Shown here piece after piece: positions 49,291 through 58,438 of a stretch of DNA of 64,000 nucleotides. The position numbers and the translations under genes are program-made. Source of the stretch: Neorhizobium vignae (GTDB taxonomy: Bacteria > Pseudomonadota > Alphaproteobacteria > Rhizobiales > Rhizobiaceae); assembly GCF_000732195.1 (NCBI RefSeq), contig NZ_JNNU01000008.1, positions 124,001-188,000 of the forward strand, given 5' to 3'. A model generated the notes under the pieces. That model saw nothing but the letters and a program-made list of their open reading frames with translations, did not search any database and was not told where the DNA came from. Position 1 is the first letter of the stretch; the number at the start of each line of letters is the position of its first letter.

Positions 49291-50433
49291 ATGGCCTGGT
49301 CTCACCCCGTCCCGAAGATCACCGACGACGAGCGGCGGCAGCGTCTTGTTCGCCTTCAGGCATCGCTGGACGAAAAGGGGCTGGGCGGCGTCCTGCTCGG
49401 CGCCAGCGAAAGCCTGCAGTATTTCACCGGCCTCGTCTGGCACCAGAGCGAACGCCTACTCGGAGCGCTGGTGACGCCCAAGTCGGTGACCTATATCGTG
49501 CCGGGGTTCGAGCGGAGCCGCGTCGAGAGCCTGCCGCATCTGCCCGGCGAGATCGCCGTCTGGCAGGAGGATGAAGCGAGTGCCGCGCTGGTCGCCTCTC
49601 TCGTACCCGCAAATGTGAAGATCGCTCTCGACGATGCGCTGCCGCTATTCGTCTATCATCAACTCGCCGCGGCCCTCGGCGCCGACCGCCTCCGCGATGG
49701 CGGCCGGCTGATCCGCGATTTGAGGCTCCGGAAGTCGAAGGCCGAGATCGACCTCATCCAGCATGCGATGAACCTGACGCTGGAAGTGCATCGCCGAGCG
49801 CATGCCTTCATCAAGCCGGGCGTGCTTGCCTCGGACGTGGTCCGCCATATCGACAAACAGCATCGCGCGCTCGGGGCGATAGGCGGTTCGAGCTTCTGCA
49901 TCGTGTCCTTCGGGGTTGCGACCGCCCTTCCCCATGGCGCCGACGGCGACCAGGTCTATGCTCCCGGCGACGTGGTGCTGGTCGATACCGGCTGCCGGCT
50001 CGACGGTTATCATTCGGATCTCACCCGTACCTATGTACTGGAAGAGCCGACTCCGGAATTCGCCAAGGCCTGGGCCATCGAACGCGAGGCGGAACAGGCC
50101 GTTTTCGAGGCCGCCCGCCTCGGTGCCACCTGCGGCAGTCTCGATGATGCGGCCCGCAGGGTGCTGGCGAAACACGGCCTAGGCCCGGACTACGTCCTCC
50201 CTGGCCTGCCGCATCGCGCCGGCCACGGGCTCGGCCTCGAAATCCACGAGGAACCCTATATCGTGCGCAGCAATGCGACCGTGCTCGAACCGGGCATGTG
50301 TTTCTCCAACGAGCCGATGATCGTTTTCCCGGACCGTTTCGGGATCCGGCTCGAAGACCATATCCACATGACCGAGACCGGACCGCAATGGTTCACGGAG
50401 CCAAGCAAGGGGCCGACCGAGCCTTTCGCGTGA
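49291..50433 (+). CDS. M24-family Xaa-Pro aminopeptidase/creatinase-like enzyme
   Basis: This 380-residue protein has an N-terminal creatinase-like domain (GVLLGASESLQYFTGLVWHQ) and a C-terminal pita-bread catalytic domain. The metal ligands are Asp in LVDTGCRLDGYH and HSDLTRTYVLEE, His in HRAGHGLGLEIHEEPY, Glu in CFSNEPMIVFP and Glu in FGIRLEDHI. It removes N-terminal residues before proline or hydrolyses related amides. In the same direction as the DadA-like and DHDPS-like genes, it could release proline-type residues for them. Confidence 0.91.
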   Translation: MAWSHPVPKITDDERRQRLVRLQASLDEKGLGGVLLGASESLQYFTGLVWHQSERLLGALVTPKSVTYIVPGFERSRVESLPHLPGEIAVWQEDEASAALVASLVPANVKIALDDALPLFVYHQLAAALGADRLRDGGRLIRDLRLRKSKAEIDLIQHAMNLTLEVHRRAHAFIKPGVLASDVVRHIDKQHRALGAIGGSSFCIVSFGVATALPHGADGDQVYAPGDVVLVDTGCRLDGYHSDLTRTYVLEEPTPEFAKAWAIEREAEQAVFEAARLGATCGSLDDAARRVLAKHGLGPDYVLPGLPHRAGHGLGLEIHEEPYIVRSNATVLEPGMCFSNEPMIVFPDRFGIRLEDHIHMTETGPQWFTEPSKGPTEPFA

Positions 50434-50488
50434 CAGATATCGGCGCAACCGCGCACACAATGACCCATCAACCAGAGGAGTGCATTTC

Positions 50489-51400
50489 ATGACCACAGGC
50501 TGGAGCGGCGTTTTCCCCGCAGTGACGACACAGTTCAACGAAGACTTCTCGATCGACCTCAAGGCCACCCAAGGCGTGCAGGACGCGCTCGTCAATGACG
50601 GCGTCAACGGCCTGATCGTCATGGGCACCTGTGGCGAGAACAACTCGCTCGACCCGGAAGAAAAGCGCACCGTGCTCAAGGCCGCCGTCGAGGTGGTGAA
50701 CGGCCGCGTGCCGGTCGTCACCGGCGTGTCCGAATTCGACACCCGCCGCGCCGTCGCCTATGCTCGGGACGCTGAAAAGCTCGGCGCCGACGGCCTGATG
50801 CTGCTGCCGGCCATGGTCTATGTGCCGAAGCCGGAAGAGCTCGTCGCCCATTTCAAGACGGTCGCCGCAGCCACCTCGCTGCCGATCATGCTCTACAACA
50901 ACCCCCCGGCCTACCGCGTCAACATCGGCGCCGACGTGCTGCGCCAGCTCGAAGACGTGCCGAACATCAAGGCCGTCAAGGAAAGCGCGCCGGATCCGCG
51001 CCGCTTCACCGACCTGATCAACGCCTTCGGCGATCGTTTCGACATCTTCGCCGGCCTCGACGACGTGGCGCTCGAAGGCCTGATGCTGGGGGCCAAGGGC
51101 TGGGTCTCCGGCCTCACCAGCGCCTTCCCTCAGGAATCCGTCGCGCTCGTTGCCGCAGCCAATCGCGGCGACTGGCTCGAAGCCCGCGCCATCTACCGCT
51201 GGTTCATGCCGCTCCTGCATCTCGATGCCGAGCACGACCTCGTCCAGTCGATCAAGCTCGCCGAGCAAATCATGGGCCGCGGTTCGGAACGCGTCCGTAT
51301 GCCGCGCATGCCGTTGACGGGCGCCCGCCGCGCGGAAGTGACGGCAATGGTGGAAAAGGCCGCCGCTACGCGTCCGACGCTTAGCAAGAAGGCTGCCTGA
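50489..51400 (+). CDS. DHDPS-family lyase/deaminase (HypD-like)
   Basis: This 303-residue TIM-barrel protein begins GWSGVFPAVTTQFNEDFSID and has the Schiff-base region KAVKESAPDPRRFTDLINAF (catalytic Lys in AVKES), VMGTCGENNSLDPEEKRTVL and LPIMLYNNPPAYRVNIGADV with the Tyr. The sequence style fits the 1-pyrroline-4-hydroxy-2-carboxylate deaminase group more than DapA. ATG 50489 follows GAGGAG at eight bases. Together with the DadA-like oxidase it could convert a cyclic imino acid to a semialdehyde. No hydroxyproline epimerase is present in the window. Confidence 0.82.
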   Translation: MTTGWSGVFPAVTTQFNEDFSIDLKATQGVQDALVNDGVNGLIVMGTCGENNSLDPEEKRTVLKAAVEVVNGRVPVVTGVSEFDTRRAVAYARDAEKLGADGLMLLPAMVYVPKPEELVAHFKTVAAATSLPIMLYNNPPAYRVNIGADVLRQLEDVPNIKAVKESAPDPRRFTDLINAFGDRFDIFAGLDDVALEGLMLGAKGWVSGLTSAFPQESVALVAAANRGDWLEARAIYRWFMPLLHLDAEHDLVQSIKLAEQIMGRGSERVRMPRMPLTGARRAEVTAMVEKAAATRPTLSKKAA

Positions 51401-51422
51401 GGGCGCACTGCCCCCATATTCC

Positions 51423-51552
51423 CTGGATCCCTGTGCTCGTCACAGGGATCCAGCACGCCCAAGTCCTTGGGCGTGAAATACCTTCAAAGATCATGGATTC
51501 GCTCACGGCGCGGACGCGCCGTGGCTGTATTCCTGTGACAAGCACAGGATTG
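51423..51552. repeat. Rhizobial intergenic mosaic element (RIME-like), three strong hairpins
   Basis: Three palindromes follow each other. A perfect 13-base stem at 51423-51453 reads CTGGATCCCTGTG / CACAGGGATCCAG around CTCGT. CACGCCCAAG-TC-CTTGGGCGTG occupies 51454-51475. CACGGCGCG-GA-CGCGCCGTG occupies 51504-51523. The element ends with CCTGTGACAAGCACAGG, an inverted variant of its first stem. The order and sequence match the repeated palindromic elements described from Rhizobium and Sinorhizobium. It separates the convergent lyase and MHS genes and may stabilise or end both transcripts. Confidence 0.8.
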
Positions 51553-51565
51553 AGGGTGGAGGATA

Positions 51566-52924
51566 TTACCGTTGTCCGCCCGGCTCGCCGCTCTGGTCAA
51601 GAACCCGGCTGAGGCTGAGCGCCGCGATGGTGCAGATCGCGCCGGAGATCAGATATCCGCCGATGAAGATGATGCCGAAACTGCTGGCGAGGCCGAGCGC
51701 CACCAGCGGCGCAAAGCCGGCACCGACCAGCCAGGCTAGGTCCGAGGTAAGCGCCGCGCCGGTATAACGGTAATATTGCCCGAAGCGCGAGGAGACTGCA
51801 CCCGAGGCCTGGCCGAAGGAAAGCCCAAGAATCCCGAAGCCGATGATGATGAAGGCATCCTGCCCCTTGCCGCCGGCATCGAGCAGGAACGGCGCCGAGA
51901 ACGAGAAGATCGCGATGATGATGGCGCCGATCATCAGCTGGTTGCGGCGGCCGATACGGTCGGCGATCAGACCGGACAGGATGATGCCGATGATGCCGAC
52001 GGCGGCGCCGAGCACCTGCACGAACAGGAATTCTGCCGCAGACTGCCCGCCATAGAGCGTCACCCAGCTCAACGGGAATATCGTCACCAGGTGGAACATG
52101 GCGAAGCTCGCCAGCGGCACAAATGCGCCGAGCACGACGTCATGGGCATGCTTGCTCAGCATTTCGAAGATTGGCCGCGCCTGCAATTCGTTGGCTTCGA
52201 GCGCCGAACCGAACTCCTTGCTGGCGACGATACGCAGGCGGGCGAACAGCGCCACGACATTGATCGCGAAGGCAACGAAGAACGGATAACGCCAGCCCCA
52301 GGAAATGAAATCCGCCTCCGAGAGATTGGCGACGAAATAGCCGAACAGGATGCTCGCCAGCGCAAAGCCGATCGGAGCGCCGAGCTGCGGGATCATCGCA
52401 TACCAGCCGCGCCGGTTGGGCGGCGCGTTGAGGTTCAAGAGCGACGCAAGACCATCCCAGGCGCCGCCGAGCGCAAACCCCTGTCCCATGCGGAAGAGCG
52501 CCAGCAACGCCACCGCCCAGTAGCCGATCGTGTCGTAACCCGGCAGGAATGCGATCGAGGCCGTCGATCCGCCGAGCAGGAAGAGCGCGATCGTCAGTTT
52601 GGTGCCGCGCCCATAGTTGCGGTCGATCCACATGAACACGAACGACCCGACGGGCCGCGCCATGAAGGCGAGCGGGAAGATCGCGAACGACATCAGCGTT
52701 GCGGCAACCGGGGTCGGCGCAAACGGGAAGATCAGCTTCGGAAAGACGAGGACGGAGCCCAGCCCGTAAACGAAGAAATCGAAGAATTCCGACATGCGAC
52801 CGATGATCACACCAAGCGCGATACTGCCTGGCGAGATCGGCTTATCGTCATGAATGCGGCGGGCGTCCCTTTCGAGGCCGGACGATGTCGGGCCTGTTGA
52901 CGCGGGATTGACGACCGTGGTCAT
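51566..52924 (-). CDS. MHS-family MFS transporter (metabolite:H+ symporter)
   Basis: This 452-residue protein has about twelve membrane segments. Near the N-terminus SPGSIALGVIIGRMSEFFDF and FVYGLGSVLVF are typical of the MHS family, followed by FIDRNYGRGT-like FMWIDRNYGRGTKLT and GLIADRIGRRNQLMIGA. It imports organic acids or amino-acid-like compounds with protons. It converges on the catabolic group across the mosaic element, and is a good candidate for the importer of its substrate. Confidence 0.9.
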   Translation of the reverse strand: MTTVVNPASTGPTSSGLERDARRIHDDKPISPGSIALGVIIGRMSEFFDFFVYGLGSVLVFPKLIFPFAPTPVAATLMSFAIFPLAFMARPVGSFVFMWIDRNYGRGTKLTIALFLLGGSTASIAFLPGYDTIGYWAVALLALFRMGQGFALGGAWDGLASLLNLNAPPNRRGWYAMIPQLGAPIGFALASILFGYFVANLSEADFISWGWRYPFFVAFAINVVALFARLRIVASKEFGSALEANELQARPIFEMLSKHAHDVVLGAFVPLASFAMFHLVTIFPLSWVTLYGGQSAAEFLFVQVLGAAVGIIGIILSGLIADRIGRRNQLMIGAIIIAIFSFSAPFLLDAGGKGQDAFIIIGFGILGLSFGQASGAVSSRFGQYYRYTGAALTSDLAWLVGAGFAPLVALGLASSFGIIFIGGYLISGAICTIAALSLSRVLDQSGEPGGQR

Positions 52925-53253
52925 GAATTCCTCCTGGCGATAGTTCGCCTCGCCCCGAAATGTTGATCAACATGCTGCCGAGATCAAGGAACAAGGCTAA
53001 AAAAACTGACGATTGCGGCGAGCCGCACCGTCTTCTCATTCACACCCTCTGGTCAGCCCGGTAGGTTGTCCTAGATTTCCGGTTGGCGGAGGCAAATGCC
53101 GAGTGTGCCGGTGGTGCCGCAAAACGCTGTCGAAGGCCATGCGGTTTTTTGCTGCACTGCGACACATTGCTGCACTGCGACGAACCACCTCATTTCAGCC
53201 CGTACCGGAACAAGCCTATTCCGAGCTAGACAAAACGCAAATTTGAGCCCGAG
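52925..53253. promoter_or_regulatory. Divergent spacer between MHS and cyoA with tandem 15-base repeats
   Basis: No gene is present in these 329 bases. TTGCTGCACTGCGAC occurs twice, at 53149-53163 and 53167-53181, 18 bases apart and 73 bases before the cyoA ATG. The spacing of two copies on nearly the same helix face, just upstream of an oxidase operon, suggests a regulator site. The regulator is not known. Confidence 0.5.
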
Positions 53254-54444
53254 ATGACCCCTCAGTTGAAAATCGTAGCACGGTTGTTCGCTCTTCTGGT
53301 CCTTGTTGGCCTTTCCGGATGCAATCTGGTCGTCATGTCGCCTTCCGGCGATATTGCCAAACAGCAGGCCAACCTGATCATCGTCTCCACGGTGCTGATG
53401 CTGATCATCATCGTGCCGGTGATCTTTCTTACGCTGTTTTTCGCCTGGCGCTATCGCGCCTCCAATACCAGAGCGCCCTATGATCCCGAATGGCACCATT
53501 CGACGCGGCTCGAAGTCATCATCTGGTCGGCACCGCTCGCCATCATCATCGCGCTCGGTGCCGTCACCTGGATCAGCACCCATAAGCTCGATCCTTACCG
53601 GCCGCTCGAACGGCTGGACGCCCAGCGTGCCGTCCCCGCGGAGATAAAGCCGCTCACGGTCGAGGTCGTGGCGCTCGACTGGAAATGGCTGTTCTTCTAC
53701 CCGGACTACGGCATCGCCACCGTCAACGAGATGGCGGCCCCGGTGGACGTGCCGATCAACTTCAGGATCACCGCCTCGTCGGTGATGAACTCCTTCTATG
53801 TGCCGGCGCTGGCCGGAATGATCTATGCCATGCCTGGCATGGAGACGAAGCTGCATGCCGTCATCAACAAGCCCGGCGAATACGACGGCCTCTCCTCGAA
53901 CTACAGCGGCGACGGCTTTTCTCACATGCGCTTCAAGTTCCACGGCGTCGACCAGGCCGGTTTCGACCAGTGGGTGGCTCGGGTCAAGCAGAACGGCACG
54001 GCGCTCAACCGCGACGCCTATCTGAAGCTCGAGAAGCCGAGCACCAGGGAACCCGTGCGCTATTTCGCCAATGTCGAGGACGGGCTCTACAGGACCGTGC
54101 TCAACATGTGCGCCACGCCCGGCAAGATGTGCATGGACGAGATGATGCATATCGACATGACCGGCGGCGGCGGAATCGAGAGCCACGAAAACCGCGCCAG
54201 GCTGGAGCATGACAACCGCCATGCGGGCGAAGTGAGCCATGCGGCACCTGCCGCGACCTTTCCGGCGACGGGCAACCCGGCCCGCAGCGATCAGCCGGCC
54301 GAGGGCGTCGACCAGAATTCAGGGCAGCCGCAATCGCAGGCGCCATCGGCAAACCACGACATGCAAGGCCACACGATGCCCGGAGGCAATCCGGGCGGCG
54401 CGGCGCCGGCGCAGCTCAACAACAATGCCCCGGCACAACCGTAA
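53254..54444 (+). CDS. cyoA: Cytochrome o ubiquinol oxidase subunit II, with long C-terminal tail
   Basis: This 396-residue subunit starts with a lipoprotein signal (LLVLVGLSGCNLVV, Cys lipidated), two transmembrane helices and a cupredoxin-like domain without a copper site. LDWKWLFFYPDYGIATVNE, FYVPALAGMIYAMPGMETKL and NYSGDGFSHMRFKFHGV are cyoA hallmarks. E. coli CyoA has 315 residues; here about 80 extra residues follow DEMMHIDMTGGGG, rich in His, Gln, Asn, Pro and Met (ANHDMQGHTMPGGNPGG). The tail faces the periplasm. It begins the cyoABCD-SURF1 unit. Confidence 0.94.
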   Translation: MTPQLKIVARLFALLVLVGLSGCNLVVMSPSGDIAKQQANLIIVSTVLMLIIIVPVIFLTLFFAWRYRASNTRAPYDPEWHHSTRLEVIIWSAPLAIIIALGAVTWISTHKLDPYRPLERLDAQRAVPAEIKPLTVEVVALDWKWLFFYPDYGIATVNEMAAPVDVPINFRITASSVMNSFYVPALAGMIYAMPGMETKLHAVINKPGEYDGLSSNYSGDGFSHMRFKFHGVDQAGFDQWVARVKQNGTALNRDAYLKLEKPSTREPVRYFANVEDGLYRTVLNMCATPGKMCMDEMMHIDMTGGGGIESHENRARLEHDNRHAGEVSHAAPAATFPATGNPARSDQPAEGVDQNSGQPQSQAPSANHDMQGHTMPGGNPGGAAPAQLNNNAPAQP

Positions 54445-54475
54445 GGCCGCGTTTCAACAGATCTGGTAGAGACCC

Positions 54476-56479
54476 ATGTTCGGCAACACCACCCTGACGC
54501 AATTCCTTTTCGGACGGCTCACCCTTGAAGCCATCCCCTATCACGAGCCGATTCTCGTCGTGACCTTCATCGTCGTCGCGCTGCTCGGCGTTGCCATTCT
54601 CGGGCTCGTCACACGGTATCGGCTCTGGGGTTATCTGTGGAGCGAGTGGCTCACCAGCGTCGATCACAAGAAGATCGGCATCATGTATATCCTGCTCGCC
54701 ATCATCATGCTGCTGCGCGGTTTTGCCGATGCGATCATGATGCGCATCCAGCAGGCGATCGCCTTCAACGGAAACGAGGGCTACCTCAACCCGCATCACT
54801 ACGACCAGATCTTCACTGCCCATGGCGTGATCATGATCTTCTTCGTGGCGATGCCCTTCGTTACCGGTTTCATGAACTATGTGGTGCCGCTGCAGATCGG
54901 CGCGCGCGACGTCTCCTTCCCCTTCCTCAACAACTTCTCCTTCTGGATGACCACGGCCGGCGCCGTCATCATCATGATGTCGCTTTTCGTCGGCGAATTC
55001 GCCCGCACCGGCTGGCTCGCCTATCCGCCGCTCTCGGGTGCCGACTACAGTCCGGGCGTCGGCGTCGATTATTACATCTGGGGCCTGCAAGTGGCGGGCG
55101 TCGGCACGACGCTGTCGGGCATCAACCTGATCGCCACGATCGTGAAGATGCGCGCGCCGGGCATGACCTTCATGAAGATGCCGATCTTCACCTGGACCTC
55201 GCTCTGCACCAACGTGCTGATCGTTGCAACCTTCCCGATCCTGACCGCCACGCTCGCGCTGCTGTCGCTCGACCGCTATGTCGGAACGAACTTCTTCACC
55301 AATGACCTCGGCGGCAATCCGATGATGTACATCAACCTCATCTGGATCTGGGGCCATCCGGAAGTCTACATCCTCGTGCTGCCGGCCTTCGGCATCTTTT
55401 CCGAAGTCGTCGCCACGTTCAGCGGCAAGCGGCTGTTCGGTTACGCCTCGATGGTCTATGCCACCTGCGTGATCATGATCCTCTCCTACCTCGTGTGGCT
55501 CCACCACTTCTTCACGATGGGCGCGGGCGCGAGCGTGAACGCCTTCTTCGGCATCACGACGATGATCATCTCGATCCCCACCGGCGCGAAGATGTTCAAC
55601 TGGCTCTTCACCATGTATCGCGGCCGCATCCGCTACGAGCTGCCGATGTACTGGACGATCGGCTTTATGGTCACCTTCGTCATCGGCGGAATGACCGGCG
55701 TCATGCTGGCCATCCCGCCGGCCGACTTCGTGCTGCACAACTCGCTCTTCCTGATCGCCCACTTCCACAACGTCATCATCGGCGGCGTGCTCTTCGGCCT
55801 CATGGCGGGCGTCGTCTACTGGTGGCCGAAGGCCTTCGGCTACAAGCTAGACAGGTTCTGGGGGCTCATCAGCTTCTGGTGTTGGCAGATCGGCTTCTTC
55901 GTCGCCTTCATGCCGCTCTACGTGCTCGGCCTGATGGGCGTCACCCGCCGCGTCAATCAGTTCGAGGATCCTTCCCTGCAGATATGGTTCGTCATCGCCG
56001 CCATCGGCGCCGGGATCATCGCCTGCGGCATCGGAGCCTTCATCATCCAGCTCGTCGTCTCATTCATGCGCCGCGACCAGCTGCGTGAGACCTCTGGCGA
56101 TCCGTGGGACGGGCGCACGCTGGAATGGTCGACTTCCTCGCCGCCGCCGGACTACAACTTCGCCTTCACGCCGGTCGTGCATGATCATGACAGCTGGTAC
56201 GACATGAAACTCCGCGGCTACGAACGCCCGCTCGGCGGCTTCAAGCCGATCCACATGCCGAAGAACACCGGCACCGGGATTATCCTGGCTGTCATCAGCA
56301 TCGTCTTCGCCTTCGCAATGATCTGGTACATCTGGTGGCTGGCTGCCGCCTCCTTCATCGCGATGGTCGCCACGGCGATCGGCCATACCTTCAACTATAA
56401 CCGGGATTTCCACATTCCCGCCGAAACCGTGACGGCAACAGAGGACGCGCGCTCGAAGCTGCTCGCGGAACGGGCCTGA
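54476..56479 (+). CDS. cyoB: Cytochrome o ubiquinol oxidase subunit I
   Basis: This 667-residue haem-copper oxidase core carries the haem and CuB ligands: [20 protein letters not shown] (low-spin haem His), [20 protein letters not shown] (CuB His and the cross-linked Tyr), [10 protein letters not shown] (two CuB His) and [11 protein letters not shown] (high-spin and low-spin haem His). It couples ubiquinol oxidation to proton pumping. The start is 31 bases after cyoA, and cyoC follows after four bases. Confidence 0.97.
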   Translation: MFGNTTLTQFLFGRLTLEAIPYHEPILVVTFIVVALLGVAILGLVTRYRLWGYLWSEWLTSVDHKKIGIMYILLAIIMLLRGFADAIMMRIQQAIAFNGNEGYLNPHHYDQIFTAHGVIMIFFVAMPFVTGFMNYVVPLQIGARDVSFPFLNNFSFWMTTAGAVIIMMSLFVGEFARTGWLAYPPLSGADYSPGVGVDYYIWGLQVAGVGTTLSGINLIATIVKMRAPGMTFMKMPIFTWTSLCTNVLIVATFPILTATLALLSLDRYVGTNFFTNDLGGNPMMYINLIWIWGHPEVYILVLPAFGIFSEVVATFSGKRLFGYASMVYATCVIMILSYLVWLHHFFTMGAGASVNAFFGITTMIISIPTGAKMFNWLFTMYRGRIRYELPMYWTIGFMVTFVIGGMTGVMLAIPPADFVLHNSLFLIAHFHNVIIGGVLFGLMAGVVYWWPKAFGYKLDRFWGLISFWCWQIGFFVAFMPLYVLGLMGVTRRVNQFEDPSLQIWFVIAAIGAGIIACGIGAFIIQLVVSFMRRDQLRETSGDPWDGRTLEWSTSSPPPDYNFAFTPVVHDHDSWYDMKLRGYERPLGGFKPIHMPKNTGTGIILAVISIVFAFAMIWYIWWLAAASFIAMVATAIGHTFNYNRDFHIPAETVTATEDARSKLLAERA

Positions 56480-56483
56480 CACC

Positions 56484-57116
56484 ATGAGCCAGACGCAAGT
56501 TCAATCCAACGGCATGGAAACCGAAAAGCCGCAATTCTATCTCACGGAAGATCATCATCCGGAAGGCAGCACGATGCTGGGCTTCTGGCTCTACCTGATG
56601 AGCGATTGCCTGATCTTCGCGGTGCTTTTCGCCACCCATGGCGTACTCGGCCGCAATTATGCAGCCGGTCCCTCGCCCGCCGACCTGTTCGACCTGCCGC
56701 TGGTCGCCATCAACACGGCAATGCTGCTCTTCTCGTCGATCACCTACGGCTTTGCCATGCTGCAGATGGAAAGGGGCGCAAAGGCCGAGACCCTGTTCTG
56801 GCTCGGCGTGACGGGCGTGTTCGGCGCCGCCTTCCTCGGCCTTGAGCTTTACGAGTTCAACCACCTGATCCACGAGGGCGCGGGACCGACCCGTTCGGCT
56901 TTCCTTTCCTCCTTCTTCACGCTGGTCGGCACCCATGGCCTGCACGTCACCTTCGGCATCATCTGGCTGATCACGCTGATGGTGCAGGTCGGCAGATACG
57001 GCCTGATCCCGGAAAACAAGCGCCGCCTGATGTGCCTTTCGATGTTCTGGCACTTCCTCGACGTCGTCTGGATCGGCGTCTTCTCCTTCGTTTATCTCAT
57101 GGGAGTCCTTGGATGA
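56484..57116 (+). CDS. cyoC: Cytochrome o ubiquinol oxidase subunit III
   Basis: This 210-residue membrane protein has five helices: LGFWLYLMSDCLIFAVLFAT, LPLVAINTAMLLFSSITYGF, FWLGVTGVFGAAFLGLELYE, FFTLVGTHGLHVTFGIIWLI and MFWHFLDVVWIGVFSFVYLM, which matches subunit III of quinol oxidases. Glu in FLGLELYEFNHLIHEGAG is conserved. Its stop overlaps the cyoD start by four bases (ATGA), so the two are translationally coupled. Confidence 0.96.
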   Translation: MSQTQVQSNGMETEKPQFYLTEDHHPEGSTMLGFWLYLMSDCLIFAVLFATHGVLGRNYAAGPSPADLFDLPLVAINTAMLLFSSITYGFAMLQMERGAKAETLFWLGVTGVFGAAFLGLELYEFNHLIHEGAGPTRSAFLSSFFTLVGTHGLHVTFGIIWLITLMVQVGRYGLIPENKRRLMCLSMFWHFLDVVWIGVFSFVYLMGVLG

Positions 57117-57529
57117 GTTCGCACGGCCAAACCCCGCACGCTCCCGCTCACGAAAGTGCCTCCCAGGCCCATCATGGCCATAGCAACGGCCACCAGGCCG
57201 GCCACGGCACGCTGAGAAGCTACCTGATCGGCTTCAGCCTGTCGGTGATCCTGACGGCCATTCCGTTCTGGCTGGTGATGAGCGGCGCCATCGACAGCAA
57301 GCTGTTCACCGCCTTCCTCGTCATGGGGCTCGGCGTCATCCAGATCGTCGTGCACATGGTCTATTTCCTGCACATGAACCCGCGCTCCGAAGGAGGCTGG
57401 ACGATGATGGCGCTGCTGTTTACCCTGGTTCTGGTCGGCATCACGCTTGCCGGGTCGCTGTGGGTCATGCATCATCTGAACACCAACATGATGCCGATGT
57501 CGCCGGAGATGATGAAGAACATGCCGTGA
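57113..57529 (+). CDS. cyoD: Cytochrome o ubiquinol oxidase subunit IV, His-rich N-terminus
   Basis: This 138-residue protein has three helices (LIGFSLSVILTAIPFWLVMS, FTAFLVMGLGVIQIVVHMVY, MMALLFTLVLVGITLAGSLW) and HMNPRSEGGW in the conserved loop. E. coli CyoD has 109 residues; the added N-terminal stretch here is His-rich (HAPAHESASQAHHGHSNGHQ, nine His within 33 residues) and could bind metal on the cytoplasmic side. It completes the oxidase and precedes SURF1 by 35 bases. Confidence 0.94.
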   Translation: MSSHGQTPHAPAHESASQAHHGHSNGHQAGHGTLRSYLIGFSLSVILTAIPFWLVMSGAIDSKLFTAFLVMGLGVIQIVVHMVYFLHMNPRSEGGWTMMALLFTLVLVGITLAGSLWVMHHLNTNMMPMSPEMMKNMP

Positions 57530-57564
57530 TCCCCGGAGGGGATGAGCCTCGAAAGGATAGACGC

Positions 57565-58314
57565 ATGGCTGTCGATCATCCTTTGACCAGAGACACGGTG
57601 GATGCGGAGCCGGCCCGTTCCCGGCTCATCTTCACGGGGGCGATGCTCTTCCTGACGCTGATCTTTATCGGGCTCGGCACCTGGCAGGTGCAGCGGCTTT
57701 TCTGGAAACTCGATCTGATCGCCCGCGTCGACGCCCGCGTCACCGCGACGCCGGCACCCGCTCCCTCATTGCCATCCTGGCCCGCGATCAACGCGGAAAA
57801 CGACGAATATCGCCGCGTCACCGCCGCCGGGGTTTTTCGCCACGGCAAGGAAACACTGGTTCAGGCCGTCACCGACCTCGGTCCCGGCTTCTGGATCCTG
57901 ACGCCGCTGGAACAGAAGGACGGAACCACCGTCCTCATCAACCGCGGTTTCATCCCCGCCGACCGCCGCGATCCGGCGGCACGCGCGGACGGCGCCATCG
58001 AAGGCCCCGTGAAGATCACCGGCCTCATCCGCATCAGCGAGCCGGGCGGCGCCTTCCTGCGCTCCAACGACCCCGCCGGCGATCGCTGGTACTCGCGCGA
58101 CGTGGCCGCGATCGCGGCAACAAAAGGCCTCGAAAAGGTGGCGCCCTATTTCATCGACGCCGACGCGACGCCGATCCCGGGCGGCCTTCCCGTCGGGGGA
58201 TTGACGGTGATCCGCTTCCGCAACAGCCATCTCGTCTATGCCGCAACCTGGTATCTGCTGGCGGTGATGAGCGCGGGCGGCGCCTACGCAATCCAGCGAA
58301 AGCGGCTTGCCTGA
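57565..58314 (+). CDS. SURF1-family oxidase assembly protein
   Basis: This 249-residue protein has helices at both ends (GAMLFLTLIFIGLGTWQVQR and YAATWYLLAVMSAGGAYAIQ) and a periplasmic domain between them with GPGFWILTPLEQKDGTTVLI, NRGFIPADRRDPAARADGAI and the usual RNSHLVYAATWY end. SURF1 helps put haem into oxidases. ATG 57565 follows AAAGGA. Its linkage to cyoABCD points to a role in the maturation of this quinol oxidase. Confidence 0.93.
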   Translation: MAVDHPLTRDTVDAEPARSRLIFTGAMLFLTLIFIGLGTWQVQRLFWKLDLIARVDARVTATPAPAPSLPSWPAINAENDEYRRVTAAGVFRHGKETLVQAVTDLGPGFWILTPLEQKDGTTVLINRGFIPADRRDPAARADGAIEGPVKITGLIRISEPGGAFLRSNDPAGDRWYSRDVAAIAATKGLEKVAPYFIDADATPIPGGLPVGGLTVIRFRNSHLVYAATWYLLAVMSAGGAYAIQRKRLA

Positions 58315-58438
58315 ACTCGGGCGTGGATTTCCACTGAATAGCAGGCTGGCAAGCTGTTCATCTCGCCCCGAATTTCCCATAGTCCGGGAAACGGCCTTTG
58401 CCCGCCCCGCAGGCGGCCAGTTTAGAGCGGATCGATCT

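Noticed and set aside
47848..49443. Minus-strand frame of 531 codons over the DadA-like gene
   Set aside because: It is a shadow of the DAO-type flavoprotein and has no ribosome site or recognisable motif.
50489..51400. Plain DapA (dihydrodipicolinate synthase) assignment
   Set aside because: The neighbours are catabolic and the motif style fits the deaminase/lyase branch; lysine biosynthesis genes are not present.
51776..52900. Plus-strand frame of 374 codons over the MHS transporter
   Set aside because: It is very rich in Arg, Glu, Asp and His, as expected for the complement of hydrophobic codons.
53071..55768. Minus-strand frames of 389 and 450 codons over cyoA and cyoB
   Set aside because: They are antisense to conserved oxidase subunits and consist of charged, low-complexity sequence.
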